Below, piece after piece: positions 42,454-51,042 of a DNA stretch of 64,000 nucleotides. The notes beneath the pieces were generated by a model. The model was not told where the DNA came from and searched no databases. It saw nothing but the letters and a program-made list of their open reading frames with translations. The DNA is taken from the NCBI GenBank assembly GCA_913060875.1, contig CAJXSL010000001.1, forward strand, positions 1,012,464 to 1,076,463, given 5' to 3'. Within the stretch, counting starts at the first letter, position 1, and each line of letters starts with the position of its first letter. Origin of the DNA: an uncultured Desulfobacteraceae bacterium. GTDB lineage: Bacteria; Desulfobacterota; Desulfobacteria; Desulfobacterales; UBA5852. The position numbers and the translations under genes were made by a program.

Positions 42454-42915
42454 ATGAAACAAACGCTGAACATCCTGTTCTTGTGCACCGGCAATTCCTG
42501 CCGCAGCCAGATGGCCGAAGGGTGGACCCATCACCTGAAAGACGACGTGATCAACTGCCGGTCGGCCGGCATCGAGACCCACGGGCTCAATCCGCTGGCG
42601 GTCAAGGCCATGGCCGAGGCAGGGGTGGACATTGCCCACCACACGTCCCAACTTGTCGACGAATATCTTGATGAGGCGTGGGATTTTGTCGTCACGGTGT
42701 GCGGCCATGCCCATGAAACCTGCCCCATGTTTCCGGGCAAAGCCCAGGTCATTCATGTGGGGTTCGACGATCCCCCGGCCCTGGCCAGGGACGAAGCCAC
42801 CGAAGAGGGCGCCATGGCCCACTACCGCCGGGTGCGGGACGAGATCCGTGCCTTTGTGGAATCCCTGCCCGGGTCGCTGCCCGACAACCCCAAACCCAAT
42901 GGAACCGAACCATGA
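42454..42915 (+). CDS. arsC: Arsenate reductase ArsC, thioredoxin-coupled type
   Basis: The 153-residue protein has the low-molecular-weight phosphatase fold. The P-loop is CTGNSCRSQ with the catalytic Cys, and a further cysteine pair in [11 protein letters not shown] provides the disulfide relay. It reduces arsenate to arsenite with thioredoxin. Its stop overlaps the acr3 start (ATGA), so the pair is coupled. Confidence 0.92.
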   Translation: MKQTLNILFLCTGNSCRSQMAEGWTHHLKDDVINCRSAGIETHGLNPLAVKAMAEAGVDIAHHTSQLVDEYLDEAWDFVVTVCGHAHETCPMFPGKAQVIHVGFDDPPALARDEATEEGAMAHYRRVRDEIRAFVESLPGSLPDNPKPNGTEP

Positions 42916-44111
42916 GCACAGAGGCTGGCAATACCAACGAACGTAAAATGACCAGTATCTTCGAGCGCTACCTTTCCGTCTGGGTGCTCTTGTGCATCGG
43001 CGGCGGCATCCTGCTGGGCAAGATCGCTCCGGGTGTGGCCCGGGCCCTGGACGGCATGGACATCACCGTGAACGGCGCACCCGTGGTGTCGATCCCCATT
43101 GCAGTGTGCCTTTTCTTCATGATGTATCCCATCATGGTGAAGATCGATTTCGGCGAGGTCATCAAGGCGGGCAGGAGCGGCAAGCCGGTATTCCTGACCC
43201 TGTTCATCAACTGGGCCATCAAGCCCTTTACCATGTACGGCATTGCGTTGTTTTTCCTGGGCACGCTGTTTTACGGCTTCATCGGCCCGGAGGCAGTGGA
43301 TCAGGTGAAAATGCCCTTTGGCCTGGATCTTCCCGTGGGCGCGATCCATGGCTCCGGCACCGTGGTGCTGGTGGACGGTCTCAAGATGCTGGAGGTGCCC
43401 TTGTGGCGCAGCTACCTGGCCGGCTGCATCCTCCTGGGGATCGCCCCCTGCACGGCCATGGTGCTGGTGTGGGGCTACCTCTCACGGGGCAATGACGGCC
43501 TTACCCTGGTGATGGTGGCCATCAATTCGCTGACCATGCTGCTGCTGTACGGCGTTTTGGGCGGTTTTCTGCTGGGGGTCGGAAGACTTCCCGTGCCCTG
43601 GCAGGCGCTGCTGCTGTCCATCGGCGTCTACGTGGCCCTGCCGTTGTTCGCCGGGTACTTGTCGCGCCGCTGGATCATCGCCGCCAAAGGGGAGGCGTGG
43701 TTCCGGGAGCGGTTTCTGCACGTGCTGACGCCCATCACCATCGTGGCCCTGCTGATCACCCTGGTGCTGCTCTTCTCCTTCAAGGGCGAGGTCATTTTGG
43801 GCAACCCCCTGACCATCCTGTGGATCGCCGTGCCCCTGTTCATCCAGACCGTCCTCATTTTCGGCCTGGGATACGCCCTGGCCAGGTTTTTCAAACTGCG
43901 CTACGCGGACGCGGCCCCCGCCGCCATGATCGGCGCGTCGAACCATTTCGAGGTGGCCATCGCCACATCGACCATGCTCTTCGGCCTGAGCTCCGGCGCC
44001 GCGCTGGCCACGGTGGTGGGGGTTCTCATCGAAGTGCCGGTCATGCTCATGCTGGTGAAGATCTGCCTCAATACGCAGTCCTGGTTCCGTTACGAGGGTC
44101 ATGGAAGCTGA
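42912..44111 (+). CDS. acr3: Arsenite efflux transporter Acr3
   Basis: The 399-residue, ten-helix inner-membrane exporter has the Acr3 opening ([25 protein letters not shown]), [16 protein letters not shown], the conserved cysteine segment [19 protein letters not shown] and the closing [16 protein letters not shown]. It expels the arsenite made by ArsC. The next gene begins 11 bases before its stop. Confidence 0.94.
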   Translation: MSTEAGNTNERKMTSIFERYLSVWVLLCIGGGILLGKIAPGVARALDGMDITVNGAPVVSIPIAVCLFFMMYPIMVKIDFGEVIKAGRSGKPVFLTLFINWAIKPFTMYGIALFFLGTLFYGFIGPEAVDQVKMPFGLDLPVGAIHGSGTVVLVDGLKMLEVPLWRSYLAGCILLGIAPCTAMVLVWGYLSRGNDGLTLVMVAINSLTMLLLYGVLGGFLLGVGRLPVPWQALLLSIGVYVALPLFAGYLSRRWIIAAKGEAWFRERFLHVLTPITIVALLITLVLLFSFKGEVILGNPLTILWIAVPLFIQTVLIFGLGYALARFFKLRYADAAPAAMIGASNHFEVAIATSTMLFGLSSGAALATVVGVLIEVPVMLMLVKICLNTQSWFRYEGHGS

Positions 44112-45459
44112 TTTCGAAACAATCATCCGCAGCGTGATGGAAGCCTGCGCGGACTGCGACACCTGCCGGTTTCTCATGCACGAGGACTGCCTCTTTTTCC
44201 CGGAGCTGTACCGGCTTGTGGACCAGGAGAAGGAAGATGGAAAGCCCGCCGGCGACCGTCAGTTGCAAAAGCTGGTGGCCTTGTGCACGCTCTGCGGGTT
44301 GTGCCCCTGCCCGGATATCCGCAACGATGTGATCCGCGCGAAAGCGGCGCGTGTTCGAAAAAACGGCCTGCCCTTGGGCCATCGCCTGCTGGCGGATGTC
44401 CAGCGATTCGGACGCACCTGCGGCATGGCGCCGCATCTGATGAATGCCGCCTTGTCCAACAGTGCTTTCAAAGGGATCGCTAAACAGGTCGCAGGCATCC
44501 ACCCGGCCAGGGATTTGCCGAAGCTGCCTGCCGAGGATTTTTTCTCCTGGGCCAAGGCGCGTGGCTTGTGCGAGACGCGGGCCAACGGGGAGGGCGTTGC
44601 CTATTTCGCCGGCTGCACGGCGGGCTATCTTTATCCCGAGGTGGCCCGGGCCGCGGTGGCCGTGCTGGAGAAAAACCATGTAAGGGTCGTCGTGCCCCCG
44701 CAACAATGCTGCGGCATGCCGACCCTGGTCGAAGGCGATCTTGGCACGACCCTGAAACGCGCCCAGTCCAACCTGGATGCGATGACAGCGGTCCAGGAAA
44801 TGGGTTTCGAGCCTGTCAGTTCCTGCCCCACGTGCGGATTCCTGATGAAGGTGCTGCTCAAGGAGGGGGCTTATCATTCGGAAGCTTACCAGCAGTCGAT
44901 TGGCGCGGGTGACGATGAGATCAGGATCCCGGATAACCGGGGAGCCGGCCAATTCACCGCTTTGAAAAAATCAACCTACGGCAACATTCTCAAGGATGAC
45001 GGATTGCTCAGTGCGTTGAACCCGCTGGATCGGATCGGGGTGTCGGACGGCTTTCGCGATATCGGGGAATACCTTGGCCGGATGCTCGATCAAAACAAGT
45101 TTGACGACCGGTTCCGCACGGTCGCCCAACGGATGGTTTATTATGCGCCCTGCCACCAGCGGGAGCAAAAAATCGGCAGCCCCTATGTGCGCCTTCTGGC
45201 CCTGATCCCCGGCCTTGAAATGGAACCGGTCGGCGGGGCCATGGATTGCTGCGGGATGGGGGGAAGCCTGGGCTACAAAACGGAATTCCACGAAACCGCC
45301 CTATCCCTCGGCGCATCGATTGCCGCTAAAATCCGCGACAGCGCGCCCGATATGGTGGTCACCGATTGCCTGAGCTGCCGCCTTCAGTTTCAACACCTGC
45401 TCCCTTTCCCGGTGTACCACCCCCTTGAGATACTGGCCGATGCGTATGGTCAAAGTTGA
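44101..45459 (+). CDS. GlpC/HdrD-like iron-sulfur oxidoreductase in the ars operon
   Basis: The 452-residue protein has N-terminal cysteines (CADCDTC...EDC and [12 protein letters not shown]) for 4Fe-4S clusters and two CCG domains: FAGC...QQCCGMP...SCPTC and YAPC...DCCGMGG...DCLSC. This is the pattern of GlpC, the glycolate oxidase iron-sulfur subunit and HdrD. It probably takes electrons between quinone or another carrier and a partner. Its start overlaps acr3, which ties it to arsenic metabolism; its exact task is not known. Confidence 0.85.
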   Translation: MEADFETIIRSVMEACADCDTCRFLMHEDCLFFPELYRLVDQEKEDGKPAGDRQLQKLVALCTLCGLCPCPDIRNDVIRAKAARVRKNGLPLGHRLLADVQRFGRTCGMAPHLMNAALSNSAFKGIAKQVAGIHPARDLPKLPAEDFFSWAKARGLCETRANGEGVAYFAGCTAGYLYPEVARAAVAVLEKNHVRVVVPPQQCCGMPTLVEGDLGTTLKRAQSNLDAMTAVQEMGFEPVSSCPTCGFLMKVLLKEGAYHSEAYQQSIGAGDDEIRIPDNRGAGQFTALKKSTYGNILKDDGLLSALNPLDRIGVSDGFRDIGEYLGRMLDQNKFDDRFRTVAQRMVYYAPCHQREQKIGSPYVRLLALIPGLEMEPVGGAMDCCGMGGSLGYKTEFHETALSLGASIAAKIRDSAPDMVVTDCLSCRLQFQHLLPFPVYHPLEILADAYGQS

Positions 45460-45529
45460 TGGTTGAAAAGCCATGCATCCAAGAACCCACCGGCTGCGAT
45501 ACCATCCAAAATCAACTCATTTGGGCAAT

Positions 45530-45676
45530 CTCTTGATTTTTTAACCATTCTATAATACCTGATTGTTCAGGCATTTCAGACACATCCCTCCCCAAGCCGG
45601 CATAGAATTAAAAAAATCAAAAATAGCACCGGGCCATTAAGCCTTCGATGTTGTGCATTGTTGTGTGCAGTGCAAT
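45530..45676. repeat. Dispersed repeat R3, copy c
   Basis: TCTTGATTTTTTAACCATTC, ATAATACCTGA, TTCAGGCATTTC, CCCAAGCCGGCATAGAATTA and TTGTGCATTGTTG as in the copy at 20506. 45677-45928 shows no gene. Confidence 0.65.
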
Positions 45677-45928
45677 GCAATGAAGCTTCGCGCCCTATTA
45701 TCAATAGGGAGAAAGGTGGGTGTCATAGGATAGGCTGTATAAGAATGGTTCCTATCTGGTTGTGATTCCTTGACTTTTCTTGATTGATTTGATTAGACGA
45801 GCAATAATAGTATATGCTCAAAATTGCATAGCAAAGAGTCTTTAAACCGATTTAACCATTCATTTTGTCGATAGATACGAATGTAGTTCATGATTTTGCT
45901 GCTGTTTTCTTCACACTGGAGAAACACC

Positions 45929-46255
45929 ATGGCGGAATTTCAGTCTACAATCACTTCATTTCTCCCTGTTATCGACGGCCCTTCTATTTCCCAATTGCAA
46001 TTCCAAAAATTTTTTAATCCAGCCTTAAAGCAAAATATGCCTAAGAATATTCAGGAAGCCCTCGCCCTGAAGTCTGCCCAAGTTGAAAACTACATAGAAT
46101 ATGCCAATGCCACTCGACCTTTAGGTTTTACTGGTGAGGAAACGAAAAGATACCCGATGCAAAAATATGGAAACCGCTCGACGCTAACGTTTTTGTACGC
46201 GTTGTCAACAACGTCCCTTAAATGCCCCCGTTGCGGTATCGGTTGGATGGGGTGA
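45929..46255 (+). CDS. Hypothetical protein, 3' end formed by a repeat
   Basis: The frame starts MAEFQSTITSFLPVIDG after GGAG and runs ~73 residues as a plausible helical protein (FQKFFNPALKQNMPKNIQEALALKSAQ). From about residue 75 the coding sequence is the family 3 repeat, which gives a tail RYPMQKYGNRSTLTFLYALSTTS. It is therefore probably truncated. No family is recognised. Confidence 0.35.
   Translation: MAEFQSTITSFLPVIDGPSISQLQFQKFFNPALKQNMPKNIQEALALKSAQVENYIEYANATRPLGFTGEETKRYPMQKYGNRSTLTFLYALSTTSLKCPRCGIGWMG
46149..46224. mobile_element. MITE-like family 3, right-hand part
   Basis: GATACCCGATGC, AAAAATATGGAAACCGCTCG and TTGTCAACAACGTCCC match the right ~75 bp of the element at 60488-60606. 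The left terminal repeat is missing here. Confidence 0.65.
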
Positions 46256-46268
46256 GAGTTTTAGTGCA

Positions 46269-46344
46269 CAAATAAAATGAAGGAATCTGATGGGAAATTT
46301 CGTCACTGCCCAAATAAAATGAAGGAATCTGATGGGAAATTTCG
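46269..46344 (+). repeat. Direct tandem duplication, 42-bp period
   Basis: A 34-base string beginning CAAATAAAATGAAGG and ending GGGAAATTTCG occurs twice, at 46269-46302 and 46311-46344, identical by eye. It lies immediately before the DUF262-HNH gene and contains possible start codons followed by stops. Confidence 0.8.
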
Positions 46345-46386
46345 CTGTTACTTTTTGATATGAATAAGCTGCCTGAGGTTTAAATT

Positions 46387-47931
46387 ATGGTCAAAGTTAA
46401 TTTAGATGCTTTAATTCAACGAGAAGATTTTGAAGTGATAGAGGGATCAGCAACGTCTCAATTTGGTGCAACATTGCAGATTAGGGATTTAGAGAAAAAT
46501 TCATTTTTTTTCCCGGTAATAAGAAAACCAGACTTCCAAAGAGAAACAGCAGATTGGAGCCCAGAAAGAATAGTTGATTTTATAAAAAGCTTTATAGACG
46601 GAGACTTGATTCCTGCAATTATTTTGTGGCAGGCAGGTTCAAACATTTTTGTTATTGACGGTGCTCATCGGCTAAGCGCACTAATAGCATGGGTTCATGA
46701 TGATTATGGAGATGGGAAAATATCAAAATTGTTTTTTGATTTGAAGATTTCTGATGAGCAGTTAACAACGGCGGAAAAAACAAGAGTATTAGTAAAAAAA
46801 GTGATTGGTACTTATAGAGATATTCAACATGCGATTCAGTATCCTGATAAATCTGAAAGAATGCATGTCGAAAGAGCTAAGAGGTTAAGCTATTTGGCTC
46901 TTCAATTGCAGTGGGTGCAGGGAAATGCAGAAAAAGCAGAAGAATCATTTTTCAAAATTAATCAGCATGCTGCACCAATAGATAAAACTGAATTGCGAAT
47001 TCTTAAAGCAAGAAAAAAACCAAATGCAATATCGGCTAGGGCAATTTTACGATCTGGTAAAGGGCATAAATATTGGTCAAAATTTGACGATGAAACAAGA
47101 GAGTATATTGAAGAATTAGCGACTGAAATTGACGATCTTCTTTTCATTCCACGGTTAAGGACTCCAATTAAAACATTAGATTTACCAATAGCTGGAAAAG
47201 GCTATTCCTCAAATGCACTTCCTCTTCTTTTGGATTTTATAAATATTGTTAACGATGTTAGCTCTGGGTCAAGACTCAAAGAAGATAAAAATGGCAAAGA
47301 AACAGTCTCTTTTTTGCAGAAAACAAAAACTATTTTAAACCTAATGACGGGTACAAGTCCTTCTTCTTTAGGTATACACCCAATTGTATTTTTTTATAGC
47401 GCTGCGGGAAGATACCAGCCAACAGCTTTTTTGGCAATGGTCTTCTTTTTAAAAGAACTGGTCGACAGAAATGATATGAAAAATTTTATTAAAATTAGAA
47501 AAAATTTTGAAGATCATTTTTTAATATATAAATCAATACCTAATCAGATGAATGTTAAGCTTGGAAGCGGGATGAAAGGCGGCTCAAAAAGACTTGCTGA
47601 ATATTATAGCTTTATTTTTAATAGCCTCTCTTCCGGTGAAAAAATAGAAAGCCTGCCTGCAATTTCGAAAAGGAACGCAAAATTTTCATTTATAAATTTT
47701 GACCCACAGTTTCTTTTAACAGAAAGAGATTCGTTTTCAGAAAAAGTTAAATCGGCAGCATTTATCAAAGAAGCTCTTGAAAATCCAATTAGATGCAAAA
47801 TTTGCAATGGAATGATTCATACAAAATCAATATCAATAGACCATATCAATAGAAAAAGGAGTGGCGGTAAAGGAATTTTAGAGAATGCACAACTTACACA
47901 TCCATTCTGTAATAGTACGATAAAAAACTAA
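46387..47931 (+). CDS. DUF262 (ParB-like)-HNH endonuclease-like protein
   Basis: The 514-residue protein starts with a DUF262/ParB-type domain. Visible are FPVIRKPDFQRETADWSPERIVDFIKSFIDGDLIPAIILW and IDGAHRLSALIAWVHDDYGDG, where the DGxHR-type motif is the nucleotide-binding or hydrolysing site. It ends with an HNH-type zinc region (CKICNG...SIDHINRKRSGGKG...LTHPFCN, ~470-512). The combination recalls GmrSD-type modification-dependent restriction and other defence nucleases. AT-rich codon use, unlike the ars genes, suggests recent transfer. It is the first gene of a same-strand block. Confidence 0.75.
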   Translation: MVKVNLDALIQREDFEVIEGSATSQFGATLQIRDLEKNSFFFPVIRKPDFQRETADWSPERIVDFIKSFIDGDLIPAIILWQAGSNIFVIDGAHRLSALIAWVHDDYGDGKISKLFFDLKISDEQLTTAEKTRVLVKKVIGTYRDIQHAIQYPDKSERMHVERAKRLSYLALQLQWVQGNAEKAEESFFKINQHAAPIDKTELRILKARKKPNAISARAILRSGKGHKYWSKFDDETREYIEELATEIDDLLFIPRLRTPIKTLDLPIAGKGYSSNALPLLLDFINIVNDVSSGSRLKEDKNGKETVSFLQKTKTILNLMTGTSPSSLGIHPIVFFYSAAGRYQPTAFLAMVFFLKELVDRNDMKNFIKIRKNFEDHFLIYKSIPNQMNVKLGSGMKGGSKRLAEYYSFIFNSLSSGEKIESLPAISKRNAKFSFINFDPQFLLTERDSFSEKVKSAAFIKEALENPIRCKICNGMIHTKSISIDHINRKRSGGKGILENAQLTHPFCNSTIKN

Positions 47932-48057
47932 AGGAATTTTAAACTTATCCGTTCGCATTCTCAATATCGACAAATGCTACTTTATTTCGATCAAACCCGA
48001 TTATTCTGAAAAACAGAATTCAACATAATAATTAAGATAGGTTCTAAAGGAAAAACA

Positions 48058-49047
48058 ATGGTGGCGACAACTGAATCAACAAATCCTGATGCATATGGGC
48101 GTCTTGATGTTACAGTTCGCGAAGCGTCTTTCGAAGCGGGCAAAATATCGCCTGTAACAATTATCCTGCGGAATCCATTCGATGTACCAGTCGAAGTTAT
48201 TGAAATTCAAGGGCCTCGTTCATATCACCTGCACGAAATAGACAAGGCAAGAACGCCATCTCTAACTGGAGTAGACAGTGATCAGTTTCAAGGTTCGTCA
48301 CCTGCACCTAAAGAAAGCTTTGTACGAAGGTTACTCAGAGATATAGGTAAAATTCAGGTTGCGGAAATAAGTATGGGACCAATTACCGCCCACTTGCCAA
48401 CAGCTGAGAGATCATTCAACATTAAAGCTGATCCACAATCTGAAATTGTTATTGACAGAGATGTTTCCACCTATGAGTCAGTGAACGTCAAGGCATCAGA
48501 GGGTGCAAAAGTACATTTCACTAGATATGAGGTGGAAGAAGATTCACCTCATCTATATTCGGAACAGCCTGATAATAAGAAAACATTCATTATTGAGCCT
48601 CATTGTGAGACTGTTGCTTATTTTGAAATATCAACTACTGGGTGGTTGTTTTTCACACCCTCTCGACAGTCACTTAGCACACTGGTGAAGTACCGTATTG
48701 GCGGACGTGAAAAAACACAGGTAACAACTTCCGAATTTGAGGTTAAGCCACCTTTAGCGGCCATGGTGATAGGTGCAATTATTGGCGCAGTTTTGGGCAG
48801 TTTGGCGAAGGTTTTGAACTCCAGTGGTTCTCTAGAATGGCAACCAGTTTTAGTCGCTGTTGGTGGCTCGGTCGTAATGAGCCTAATTGCCGCAATAGCT
48901 TTGTCGAGAAAAACTGGAACTCAAGGATTTATTACAGTAGAGGACTTTTTTGGCGGCTTTGTCATTGGAGCATTGATCGGATACGGTGGGTCTGAGTATT
49001 TCGAAAAAACCATCGTGTCCCCTGATATCCCCAAAGTTTCTGGGTAA
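48058..49047 (+). CDS. Membrane protein with beta-rich N-terminal domain
   Basis: The 329-residue protein has a ~235-residue beta-rich part (GRLDVTVREASFEAGKISPVTIILRNPFDVPVEVIEI resembles an immunoglobulin-like sandwich) with no signal peptide. Three hydrophobic segments follow near the C-terminus (about 240-260, 268-285, 298-312). The large domain is probably cytoplasmic. AAAGGAA precedes the ATG. No family is recognised. It lies 126 bases after the DUF262-HNH gene. Confidence 0.6.
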   Translation: MVATTESTNPDAYGRLDVTVREASFEAGKISPVTIILRNPFDVPVEVIEIQGPRSYHLHEIDKARTPSLTGVDSDQFQGSSPAPKESFVRRLLRDIGKIQVAEISMGPITAHLPTAERSFNIKADPQSEIVIDRDVSTYESVNVKASEGAKVHFTRYEVEEDSPHLYSEQPDNKKTFIIEPHCETVAYFEISTTGWLFFTPSRQSLSTLVKYRIGGREKTQVTTSEFEVKPPLAAMVIGAIIGAVLGSLAKVLNSSGSLEWQPVLVAVGGSVVMSLIAAIALSRKTGTQGFITVEDFFGGFVIGALIGYGGSEYFEKTIVSPDIPKVSG

Positions 49048-49153
49048 TCTGAACCTAAACACGGCATTGAGAGCGACGACAAAAGCGCCGCGCCTCAAGC
49101 AGACCCACCGGTTTCAATAAATAGTATATTTGAGTATTGAAACGGAATAAATC

Positions 49154-49684
49154 ATGAAGAATAAATATGATAAAAAATCGCGTCAAATGAGGATGGACCC
49201 TATTCTATCTGGCCTTCTAATTTTTGGATCTATTGTTGTTGCAGCTGTTTTTGCTGTTGTTTCATCTGACAGGCCTTTGACGAACCTTGAAGCTGTTCTC
49301 CTACAATCATTCGGTTTAGGCGCTGGTCTTATCGGGTCATTCATTTTTGGGAGGCAATCCACCCAAAAAGCTGCTGTTGAGTTGGTTAAACCTCATGCTC
49401 GTTCTGCATTTCGTCGTTTATGGTCACTTTATCAAAGTCTTTCAAGACTTGCTGAGGTGGTCCAATCGGCACAAAGGGCACGTTTTGATAATGAAAACAG
49501 CGAAAAACAAATTAGCAACAATGAATGCATTGCAGTTATTGAGGCCATAATTTCTGAACAATTATCAACTGCTGATGATGCGTTAGAAGATTGGAGAGAC
49601 CTAATACCTGAAGATATTGAGGTCCTTGAACAAAGAATGAACACTCGGCAAAATAATAAAAATAGGATGAAAGGTAATGAATAA
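49154..49684 (+). CDS. Small membrane protein with coiled C-terminal part
   Basis: The 176-residue protein has two hydrophobic helices (about 17-37 and 47-65) followed by a charged helical region (AFRRLWSLYQSLSRLAEVVQSAQRARFDNENSEK...DWRDLIPEDIEVLEQRM), probably coiled and cytoplasmic. The next gene starts within its last codons (8-base overlap), so the two are coupled. No family is recognised. Confidence 0.6.
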   Translation: MKNKYDKKSRQMRMDPILSGLLIFGSIVVAAVFAVVSSDRPLTNLEAVLLQSFGLGAGLIGSFIFGRQSTQKAAVELVKPHARSAFRRLWSLYQSLSRLAEVVQSAQRARFDNENSEKQISNNECIAVIEAIISEQLSTADDALEDWRDLIPEDIEVLEQRMNTRQNNKNRMKGNE

Positions 49685-50123
49685 TAACGACGGATTAATT
49701 CGTGGTAAGGTTGCTCGGATTTTATCATCCAGGCAATTAGTAATTAACGTTGGTTCAGAAAATGGGGTTGTGAACGGAATGAAATTTGACGTTCTTGACC
49801 CTAAAGGCGATGATATAAAAGATCCTGATTCTGGGGAAATTTTAGGTTCAGTAAATAGGCCGAAAGTTAGGGTTGAAATAATAGAGGTTCAAGAGAGACT
49901 TTCAGTCGCACAAACGTATAAAAAAAGAACTGTAAATGTTGGTGGTACAGCCGGATATTTTGGCCATACAATTTCAGATATGCTTAAACCACCCAAATAT
50001 ATCGAGCGATATGAAACTTTAAAGACAACTGAAAAAACCTGGGAAGACATTGATGAAAGCGAGAGCTATGTAAAGACAGGTGATCCAGTTGTTCAAGTTT
50101 CAGTCAGTAAAGCTGAACGGTAA
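49677..50123 (+). CDS. FlgT C-terminal-like beta-domain protein
   Basis: The 148-residue soluble protein is dominated by strands: GKVARILSSRQLVINVGSENGVVNGMKFDVLD, DPDSGEILGSVNRPKVRVEIIEVQERLSVAQTY. The order VxxV..INxGS.xGV..GxxFxV..DPxTGExLG is that of the FlgT C-terminal domain found in several envelope proteins, here without a signal peptide. It is translationally coupled to the preceding membrane protein. The function is unknown. Confidence 0.55.
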   Translation: MNNNDGLIRGKVARILSSRQLVINVGSENGVVNGMKFDVLDPKGDDIKDPDSGEILGSVNRPKVRVEIIEVQERLSVAQTYKKRTVNVGGTAGYFGHTISDMLKPPKYIERYETLKTTEKTWEDIDESESYVKTGDPVVQVSVSKAER

Positions 50124-50258
50124 AAATAGAAAGACATATAGAAACCTAAGAATAATCGCATCTTAATTATTATCTATCCGGACGATCAAGGATTTTGAAA
50201 ATAAAAGTAGGTTGGGCATGCAACTGAGATGAAACCCTAATGAAGAGGAGAATTGAAT

Positions 50259-50555
50259 ATGGAACAACCGTTGATTGAAATTGTTCCAGCGCAACCTGGA
50301 TTTTTTACTGTATATGAATTCGAAAAAAATAAAGAATTTGAAGTGGGAGAACCAGTTATAGCTTGGAGAATTAAAACAGTAATAAGAGATTACAGTTCTG
50401 AGGCATTCTCTTCATGCTTTCCTATTACTGCAGACGGTGATGCTGCAGACAACTGTGTTGGTGTACAGAATCCAGATATGACAGTCACGATTTTTGATCA
50501 TACTACGTATGGATCAATAAAAGAAGCTCAGGAGGATAAATACTCAAAAACGTAA
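50259..50555 (+). CDS. Small hypothetical protein of the AT-rich block
   Basis: ATG 50259 follows GAGGAG by 8 bases. The ~98-residue product has a strand-rich pattern (IVPAQPGFFTVYEFEKNKEFEVGEPVIAWRIKT) and an acidic tail. No family is recognised. It is the last gene of the same-strand AT-rich block. 50556-50713 carries a GGGGTCAAACAAGGGGTCAA direct repeat and the promoter of the next small gene. Confidence 0.55.
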   Translation: MEQPLIEIVPAQPGFFTVYEFEKNKEFEVGEPVIAWRIKTVIRDYSSEAFSSCFPITADGDAADNCVGVQNPDMTVTIFDHTTYGSIKEAQEDKYSKT

Positions 50556-50713
50556 GAGAATCTTGATAGGGCCATATCTTAACTCTTAACTGTTAGTATA
50601 AGGGGTCAAACAAGGGGTCAAGTCTACATTTGACCGTAGCTTATCTATCAACAGCGAATAGGTGGGCTATGTTATTATACTTTTCTATCTTTTTGTGAAA
50701 GTGGGCTCTAACT

Positions 50714-50953
50714 GTGACTCATGATGATGTTAAAACTGCTGGTTTACAAAGGCTTTTTCAAAAAGGTGCCTATAATTTCGTACTCTTACACAAGAGTGGA
50801 AACGCTGTTGCCTTCCGATTAGATCAAAATGGGGATGTAGCGATCGTGGATCGTCAAACTGACGTAAGCTTCAGATCGACGGGTCTCCTATTGATCGATG
50901 ATGGTTGGAAATGTGTCGGGCCTGGATTGGAATACAGCTGGCTGTTTGAATGA
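50714..50953 (+). CDS. Orphan 79-aa protein, copy 1 of a local family
   Basis: The protein (start GTG, MTHDDVKTAGLQRLFQKGA; end GWKCVGPGLEYSWLFE) is predicted to be mostly strands, with GNAVAFRLDQNGDVAIVDRQ in the middle. It differs from the copy at 56133-56372 at 9 of 79 residues. The upstream ~45 bases (TTTTCTATCTTT..TGAAAGT.GG) are also shared, so the promoter is duplicated with the gene. A third, broken copy lies at 54756-54917. The function is unknown. Confidence 0.65.
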   Translation: MTHDDVKTAGLQRLFQKGAYNFVLLHKSGNAVAFRLDQNGDVAIVDRQTDVSFRSTGLLLIDDGWKCVGPGLEYSWLFE

Positions 50954-51042
50954 CACAGTCGGTTTATAAACGGATAAGAGATTTTTAGACCAAAAAAACA
51001 GACTATTTAAAGGTATCTTCAGTTTGGAACCGGGAAAGAGGC

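Noticed and set aside
46387-50953. Integron-type gene cassette array
   Set aside because: Small orphan genes in one direction suggested it, but no attC-like imperfect palindromes with RYYYAAC/GTTRRRY ends were seen between the genes and no integrase is present.
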